A stretch of 64,000 nucleotides of DNA. Source: Aspidiotus rigidus (taxonomy: Eukaryota; Arthropoda; Insecta; Hemiptera; Diaspididae). This document shows, in pieces, positions 57,578 through 64,000 of this stretch (position 1 is the first letter of the stretch; the number at the start of each line of letters is the position of its first letter). Both the position numbers and the translations under genes were made by a program. The notes beneath the pieces were generated by a model, which worked only from the letters and a program-made list of their open reading frames with translations, did not search any database and was not told the origin of the DNA. Location of the stretch: the NCBI GenBank assembly GCA_035079385.1, contig JAVHKY010000054.1, positions 4,317,501 to 4,381,500 of the forward strand, read 5' to 3'.

Positions 57578-57711
57578 ACATTGAAAATATTGGTTTGGAA
57601 AATGATGAATTTTTGAATGTGTTAAATTTCCTCAAATATTGGGTTAAAAATGAAGAAATCCATGATTGTGCCAAACTGTGCCAGGATGAATATCTTATAC
57701 ATATATACTAG
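57340..57711 (+). CDS. Hypothetical ORF, Pro/Arg-rich N-part fused to TIR-encoded tail
   Basis: A 123-codon open frame. The first 80 residues are rich in Pro, Arg, His and Ser without a known domain. The tail (after about residue 80) is translated from the right TIR and holds LENDEFLNVLNFLKYWVKNE and HDCAKLCQDEYL, a compact acidic, helix-like piece with two Cys. No function is claimed. It may not be expressed. Confidence 0.25.
   Translation: MNPSIPSDAQAAGSAQSVAPEPDLFIHSSSHAFKSVPHTRLSPHPQTRQRPAKPQPRARHHQRTDITPRRPPHRVKVVPYIENIGLENDEFLNVLNFLKYWVKNEEIHDCAKLCQDEYLIHIY
57578..57698. repeat. Right terminal inverted repeat
   Basis: Inverse of 55268-55388; also lies inside the open frame 57340-57711. 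Confidence 0.85.
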
Positions 57712-59461
57712 ATAGTAAATTTACCTATTTTCGGTAACCGGATGCGCGTAATTATCTTTATCGTGTACCGACGTGAAATGTTTGCTTCCGCCGTCTTATC
57801 AAATTTGATGAGTAAGAACCGTTCCGCGAGTATTAATTTCCGTTAGAATTGGGATTTATCAATGTGTGACCGAATAGAATGGTAAAAACAAAGCGAATGT
57901 AGGTGACTTATGTATCACAGATATTATAAGGTATGGAAAAGAAAATACTTATCTTTTGTACGATTGCACGAATCTGATGATAACCTAATAACGTCGCATA
58001 ATGGTAAAGGTCACAATATGCGAGCACGTGTCGCTTTTCTGGAGTGCTCTTGAAAATACTAGGTATCTACCTACAGAAATTTAAAATACAAAAACGGAAC
58101 TTTGCAGCGCGCGCGGGATCGTAAAATAACGAAAAATTTTACAGTTTTATCGCGCGAAGAAAACATAATAATTTTTAAAGAGAATCGGCGTTTAGATTTT
58201 TAATATTTGTACGTATCAATTTTATTTGCTATACATGAAACACCCCTTGCTTTCCCAATACTAGGTATTCTTTCTTTGATAACAATAATAGTTTAGAATA
58301 TTATACGTACGAGTATTTTTGCTTTTTCAACAGGAGTCGTGTATTATGTACATGGTTTCATTTTATTACTTCTCGTCTCCAGTTTATAAAATGCTCAACA
58401 TTCTTTTGTAATGGTACCAATCATGCTCTAGAAATATAGGTACTCATTTTTATTCTTTTTACTGACTTTCTTTGTATGGCTACTCTGTAATTAAAATCTT
58501 ATTTACCTCAATTTTATCACGTTGTTGATTGCTCCTGGTAAAAAATGCCATAACCTCTCTGTATTGTACGCAGTATCTCCCTTGTACCAGCGAAACAAAA
58601 CCAATTTATGCATTAATTTTCTGTTTTTTCAACACAAATCCATCTTCGAGAGTTCTATTAGTCTGTGGTCATCAGTAACCTTTGTCTCTGGTAGCTCCAG
58701 TGAGGCGGAAAATTGAAAATATCTCGAGCTCCAACGTATGGAAAATTTTTTTCTTGAAAATTAGATGCTGGGTGTCTGGAAAATCTGGAAGTCAGGGAAT
58801 TTTGGGAATTTTACCCAAAAGTCAGGGAATTTTTTGAAATACGTCAAAAAAGTTCGAGCGAAGAAGTTTTCCTTTTTTTTTTTCTGTGGAGATTGTGGTC
58901 TGGAAAAACCTGAAAAAGTCAGGGAATTTCATTTCAGAGAAAAAGTGGACACTGCACTCTGTAGATGGGTATGATGGAGGGAGTATTCTGTTATTGAATT
59001 TAAAATGTATAAGTTTTAAGGAATGATGTGGAAAATTGAGGGGTAGGCTTATAGCTCTCTTTGTTCGATACTGAGTGGTCACTGCTGTAGATCAATTCAT
59101 AAACGATTCCTCGGCCAGCAGGCAGATACTACATACATGTTTTCCTTCTTCTATTTTGTGTGTTGACATTGAAAAATTTCGACCAATAACCCCTCGACTC
59201 TGTCCATCTACAGGATGACAGAATCCAATTGGACTTTGGTGTATGATAACTAAAAATGTAAATTTTGAAAAAAATACCTACATTTTTTCCCTCAACTTCG
59301 GATCTCGGCTGAAACGAGCTCCCATCTGGCTTGATTGAAAGACTTGTCCATTCTTTCTGAAAACTCTTTAGAAAATTGATTTGGAAAAACTTTCATATGA
59401 CGTATATTTATTAAAACACTAGAACAGAGGGGCGAAATTGCGTTTCTCTATCCAAGTAAAC
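57699..59461. other. Unassigned spacer
   Basis: No gene recognised apart from the MITE-like element at 58765-58957. Confidence 0.4.
58765..58957. mobile_element. Degenerate hAT-like MITE
   Basis: CTGGGTGTCTGGAAAAT and AAAAAGTGGACACTGC form weak inverted ends, and AAGTCAGGGAATTT occurs three times inside, once near the right end, as in the MITE at 43034-43230. Confidence 0.5.
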
Positions 59462-61090
59462 TTTTTTTTTTTTTTGTGGTGCCCTTATGCCGCCTCAGAC
59501 ATACAATGTTACACATACAACACTTGTACATCTTGGGGGGTTCTTTCGATAACTAGATGTTTTAAAAACTATCTTAGGTCTGGATTTCCGAAATCGAATT
59601 CCTTGGATTGACTTGAATTGTAAGTTATTTCCCCTCCTCCGCATCGCTCTACCTATGACTATAAACAATCTTGATTTTCTGCACTGGAGGAGTTCAACAG
59701 AGGGGGATTGCGTCAAGCTCGGGCAGGTACACGCGGCCAAAATGTTTCGACGGGATCATTTTCTGTATTGGTACTTGAGGTTATGCGATGTTTGGGTTAA
59801 GGTTGTTACGTTATAGATTGGTGCGGTATTCTGGCAGGTATGATTGGAATGGTGATGGTATTGTTGGTGCGTTAAACTTTGTCGTATACTAAGGTGTCCT
59901 ACTCTCAGAGGAGAGGATTAGTCCTTCTAGAAACCAAACATTATTCTTTATACATTCACGTTCCTTGCAACGGAGAGGGGGAGGGCAGGTGCACACACCT
60001 CCATTAAGATCCCTAGCTCTTCCGCATAATAGGGAAGCCCCTCTTCGGACTTTTCCGGGCTGGGTGTGTGCACGATGAGTGAATACTCAAGGATATCTTC
60101 CCCACATATTGCTAGGGTTCCAGGAAGGCGCTTACTTCCCGGAATCTATCTTTGATTCATCATGGGGAATGAGATGTAATGTGAGTTATGTGCCCAATTT
60201 AGGACCGGATACATAATCTTGATGTTTGGTAACTTGTCTACTAAAGGAGGTATGACATGATGCTCATGAAGTTCTATCTTTTAATGGTCCGTTTTCTTCA
60301 ATCCAAAGTTTCTGAACTGTGGACTTCATATGATCCAATTGGTCTCCAGGGAAATGTTACCAGATGGTCTGACCACCTGGAATCGGGGGCACTTGGTGAA
60401 TACGTGGATTGGTTGGTCTGGAAGGAAATTGGGCAGACGTAGAGGGTACTCATTGACCACCCCACCCTCTTTTATGCGCAAATATTATGGAACGTTCCAA
60501 AACCTCAAGATCCATGGGCGGCCAGCAAGTGAGTAGTGTGAGTGGGAGGTAACTTACTGTTTCATATGATCTGGCAGTCAAAGTCATGGCTTCCTCATGG
60601 CTCGCTCTAATCTTCTTTCGATTAACACGAACAGACAGTCTATGGCTAAATATTGTAGATGCGTACCGCCATAGCGCACCTACTGAGGCTTGAAACATTA
60701 TTCAGCGAGCATTATCGGAGTAACCTTCCAAGTTCGGACAGACAATACGTAGTTTATTAATATTGCTTCACATTTCTCACGTATGTATGAGCACGATGAT
60801 TACGCCAAGGTATTTCATCTTTCGGCTAGTGGGTATTATGGTACCACGGAAATTAATTTCTTAAAAGTCCGCTGCCTCTCTATTTACGTAGGTTCGGCCG
60901 TCTATTATGAGAATGACAGTCTTGGAGATATTCATTTCAACATCGTGTTTTGCAAGTTCACCAAGTAGTCTCTTCCGCAGGACTACTTTACAAGCGATCT
61001 TTTGGCCCAGAAACAGTCATCGTACAGATTCCTTTTTCCATCTCGTGCGCCGGTATGAGGGGGATTCGCCTCACAACCTCTCTGTGTTTC
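59462..61090 (-). mobile_element. LINE 3' part with poly(A)
   Basis: A T-run at 59462-59475 is the poly(A) tail on the minus strand. Coding remnants lie at 60450-61060: a YDD string near 61010, MKYLGVII near 60815, then an open stretch with VGALWRYASTIFSHRLSV (60698-60450). This last block resembles VGAYIRYASAAFAHRLTV of the LINE at 21.9 kb. 5'-truncated around the RT active site and frameshifted. Confidence 0.65.
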
Positions 61091-62423
61091 CTCTTTAAAA
61101 AAAATGGCGGAATCCAATTAAAAATTCGAATGGCATGCTTAAATTGTAAATTTTGAAAAATACTTACCTACATTTTCGTTCACCAAGTCGAGTCCTCGGC
61201 TGAAACAAGCCTGCATCCATAAAATAATCTTTTCTTTGATTTGTTTATTATTTCTGAAATAAAATGCTACACTACGTATCTCTGGAGAAGACATGTTAGC
61301 CTCTGTCTCAGTTTTTTTTTTTTTTTTTTTTTTTTGAGAAAATGGACAAACTATCAGAGTTATTGTCATTATAATGAAACCGAGTGTGTTTTCATTATTA
61401 TCAAGGCTGTTCTTGTGTATTAGACTATATTTTTGAATTGGGTTCAACTTATTTTGTATTACTCGAAACACCTACTCTCGATTTCCTAGAAGTCGATGAA
61501 CGAGTGGCAAAATATTTGGTTTCTACCCAATTTCACGTACCAGTACGAAAAAAAAATCAGAATACACGCTGAACGTTCTCAATCATCTAGAAGATCAAAG
61601 AAGCAAAAACAAGGAGTACGAAATTGTAATTCATTATTAGGGAGCTCAATAGCCAAATAATGTTAAGTGACAATAGGTAGCTCTTTTCATTTCATTCAGG
61701 TTTCTCAGTTCACTCGAAATTTAGGTGTGTAATTTTTTGTCGTCACTACAATACGCACCGTCAATTTTGCGCGCAGTATTTTCAATATAGTACAGAATCT
61801 ACGCAGTTGGTTTTTACTGAAATATACATGTTGAGGTTGAGCACAGTTTCTTATCAGTGTTGCTGAATTTTCTAGGTTATAAATTTTATTTTTCTCGGTA
61901 CGAAATCGTAAAAATAAAAAAAAAAAACTCATTAGGCGAGCACATCTAACCTCGTTTTTTGTTCAGCCGAAAATTTATTATCTCGCGTCTCTTTTATTTA
62001 AATACTCTTCAACGTGGAGAAAGTTAACGTGAAAAGACAATCGTATCGAATAATACAGTGCGATTTCGGCGTACCTTCCTCATTAAGCACAGGGAGCTTC
62101 CAACAACGAATTCAATCCACATGATGCGCGTGTATTATTTATCAATCCTCTGCAAATAAACACGCACGTGGCTACACCAACAAGATTTATTCACCGGATA
62201 CCTTATATCAAATAATCATCAACTTATTTTCTGGAATATCGACATAAAGTACATCAATTTTCTAGAATATTTAGAATTTGTAGGCTCTTCTAGCGAATTA
62301 GGTGACCAAACTTTGTTTGTATAGGTACTTGACATTTTTACAACGTCTTGAAGATTTAATGTTTCCCTATCCACGTAGAGTTTTATTGCTCTTATTCTTC
62401 ATCAAGTTCTTTTACTCTTAGTA
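61091..62423. other. Unassigned spacer
   Basis: A T-run of about 22 at 61313-61335 could be another retroelement tail. No gene recognised. Confidence 0.4.
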
Positions 62424-63448
62424 TTGATACGAGTACGATTTTCCAAGTATGGCCAGAACTTGGAAAATCGTATCAATACTATTAATGACGCTGATGCAGC
62501 GTATTTACGATTTCTGCTCGTGAAGTTTCGAAACCAGCGGTTATCATTTTCATCTCATATTTGGTTTCTCCGCAAATGTCTGCAATTACATCTAAAACCC
62601 AAATTCATTGAGTTTCGACTGTTCCCCGACCGTGAGAAAATCCTGACAGAAAATTGGATCCGTATGTTGCGGAGGTGGCACGGGAAGTTGAATGTTATTA
62701 CAAGGTTGAACTTGCTGGTCCATTCTAGGCTTTCTAGTTTACTCCATCCGGGTATGTCGAATCTATTTATTCAGGCTGTCGTATTTTTGAGGCTACAAAA
62801 GATAAAAAAATTACTTCTTTTCAAAATTTGAATACCTCCGCTGTCCAGGAAGTGAGAACTGACATCAGTGTTGTCGAAAAGTTCCAGCCACGTATTATAA
62901 ATTGCAGTCAGGTTGAGTTCAATAGCGATGAGTTGAACCTCTTGGAGAAAGGTTGAAAGTTTGCGTTACCCCCTCTCGATAATGCTGACGCTTTGGCTAA
63001 TGTGGTTGCTGACCTAGCGATGAAAATTGGACCTGGGGTCAATGCCCAAAAAAATTGTGCCGTCCTTGTCTGCAATACCCCCCTCCCTCGCACAAACAAT
63101 GTTGCTATTGAGGTGATCAAAGGGATAAAGAGGTGGGTCAGGGAGGAGGGCTTAATCATTACGAAGGCTGACAAAGGTAATGCCATTGTCGTAATGAAGA
63201 AGTCCTCTTACGTCTCCAAGGTCTATGACGTTCTCGACCAGTGTAGTGCCAAGGAAAATGACCGTTTCAATTTTCCTAAACACGTGAAGGAAGTTAGACG
63301 TGTGATCAACAGCTGCGCGTTTCTTATTAAAACCCCCTCGCTGAAAAGGTTGCTCCTTGAACCTAACGCTGTGCCTTCCCTCCTGCATGAGCCGCCATGG
63401 TCGAAGTTTGGTCGGATAATTTTTGACGACTTTCTACTGTCAAAATAG
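62424..63448 (+). pseudogene. Second-family PLE, N-terminal part
   Basis: The first open stretch (62424-62831) has the PLE N-terminal block HIWFLRKCLQLHLKPKFIEF. After a frame break, DELNLLEKG and KFALPPLDNADAL are readable at 62925-62985. The second stretch (62993-63448) carries the RT0-like block LIITKADKGNAIVVM and ends near the region where the family's 'LPK.HK' motif is expected. The fragment differs from the other PLEs in the window and looks closer to Poseidon/Neptune-type elements. It stops where satellite DNA begins. Confidence 0.7.
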
Positions 63449-63459
63449 AAATTACTACA

Positions 63460-64000
63460 TGTCGACCTCTTTCTTCAGTACAAATAAAATTTCCATTCAG
63501 ATTCAAAAAGGACGTCAATTCTTCAGTCAATTATTGTCGAAATAGAATCGATTTTTATTTAGGTTAAAAAAAGACGTCGATTCTTCAGTCGATTATTGAT
63601 AAAAAAGAATCGATTTCCATTCAGATTAAAACAAGGACTGACGTTGATTGTTCGGTTGATTATTGGTAGAAAAAGAGTCGATTTCTATTCTGATTCAAAA
63701 AAGGCGCCGATTTTTCAGTCAATTATTGGTCAAAATAGAATCTATTTTAATTTAGGTTAAAACTAGATGTCGATTCTTCAGTCAATTATTAGTCAAAATA
63801 GAATTGATTTTGATTTAGGTTGAAGAAAGACGTCAATTTTTCAGTCAATTATTGGTCAAAATAGAATCAATTTTCATTTAGGATAAAACTAGATATCGAT
63901 TCTTGCTGTCGATTATTGATGAAAAAAGAGTCAATTTGTATTCAGATTCAAAACAGACGTCGATTCTTCAGTCAATTATTGATAGAAATAGAATCAATTT
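63460..64000. repeat. ~60-bp satellite, inverted copy of the 12.4-kb family
   Basis: The core GACGTCGATTCTTCAGTCAATTATT recurs about nine times at roughly 60-bp spacing up to the window edge. It is the inverse of the array at 12400-13140. A/B subtypes are again visible (TTCAGATTCAAAA against TTTAGGTTAAAA). Confidence 0.85.

Larger units (their letters stand above)
55268..57698. mobile_element. Polinton/Maverick-like unit, internally deleted
   Basis: A 2431-bp unit bounded by inverted repeats of 121 bp that differ at one base by eye (55268-55388 and 57578-57698). The TIRs begin at or next to AGATATTCATCC; Polintons typically start with AG and have TIRs of at least 100 bp. Inside is a minus-strand fragment of a protein-primed-type family B DNA polymerase and a GC-rich block. 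A perfect 6-bp target duplication is not seen (GATATA against TATACA, sharing TATA). A full Polinton is 15-20 kb, so this is a small deletion derivative. Confidence 0.65.

Noticed and set aside
55268..57698. Exogenous virus or linear plasmid insertion
   Set aside because: Only a polymerase fragment between TIRs is present, with no capsid, packaging or other replication gene; a Polinton-type deletion element explains it better, though the polymerase family alone cannot exclude another source.

Overview
The window looks like repeat-rich nuclear DNA of a metazoan, most likely an arthropod. The reasons are spliced genes with short introns, an R1-clade LINE, Penelope-like elements with a GIY-YIG nuclease, FLYWCH-type MULE transposons and many MITEs. 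A hemipteran-like insect is a reasonable guess, but nothing here fixes the species. There is no bacterial-style gene layout.

Host genes are sparse. I can support two. A small four-exon gene of unknown function lies at 1831-3062 (+) and ends in an AATAAA signal. The first two coding exons of an SLC19-family (thiamine/folate-type) transporter lie at 49730-50095 (+). The rest of that gene was not found; if it continues to the right, its next intron holds most of the repeats of the last 14 kb. A possible coding remnant sits at 34080-34800.

Layout. 3.7-8.3 kb: a degenerate ~155-bp tandem array, interrupted by a stretch with an endonuclease (EEP) fragment and by a broken MULE. 10.6-11.8 kb: a broken Penelope-like element (PLE). 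11.8-13.8 kb: a hAT-like MITE, then a TIR element filled with a dimeric ~60-bp satellite that itself carries a two-hairpin element. 15.2-15.6 kb: a MULE-type MITE with a 9-bp target duplication. 18.3-23.1 kb: an R1 LINE, a tRNA-derived SINE and a second truncated LINE, all on the minus strand. The same 9-bp core, AAATGCAGT, flanks both the R1 copy and the SINE. 29.9-32.4 kb: a hAT-like MITE and a TCGAC-rich array. 35.1-37.4 kb: a PLE with an in-frame hexanucleotide expansion. 40.2-42.1 kb: an apparently intact MULE, sister of the broken one. 43-47.5 kb: two MITEs and a decayed PLE containing a foldback MITE. 51-52.1 kb: a LINE RNase H fragment and the second two-hairpin element. 55.27-57.70 kb: a 2.4-kb unit with near-identical 121-bp inverted termini around a protein-primed-type DNA polymerase B fragment, best read as an internally deleted Polinton/Maverick-like element. 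59.5-61.1 kb: another LINE 3' part. 62.4-64 kb: a different PLE cut off by the same satellite family seen at 12-13 kb.

The most notable items are the Polinton-like unit, the LINE/SINE target-site reuse, the MULE pair and the satellite-in-transposon arrangement. Splice sites, element boundaries and repeat relations were all judged by eye.
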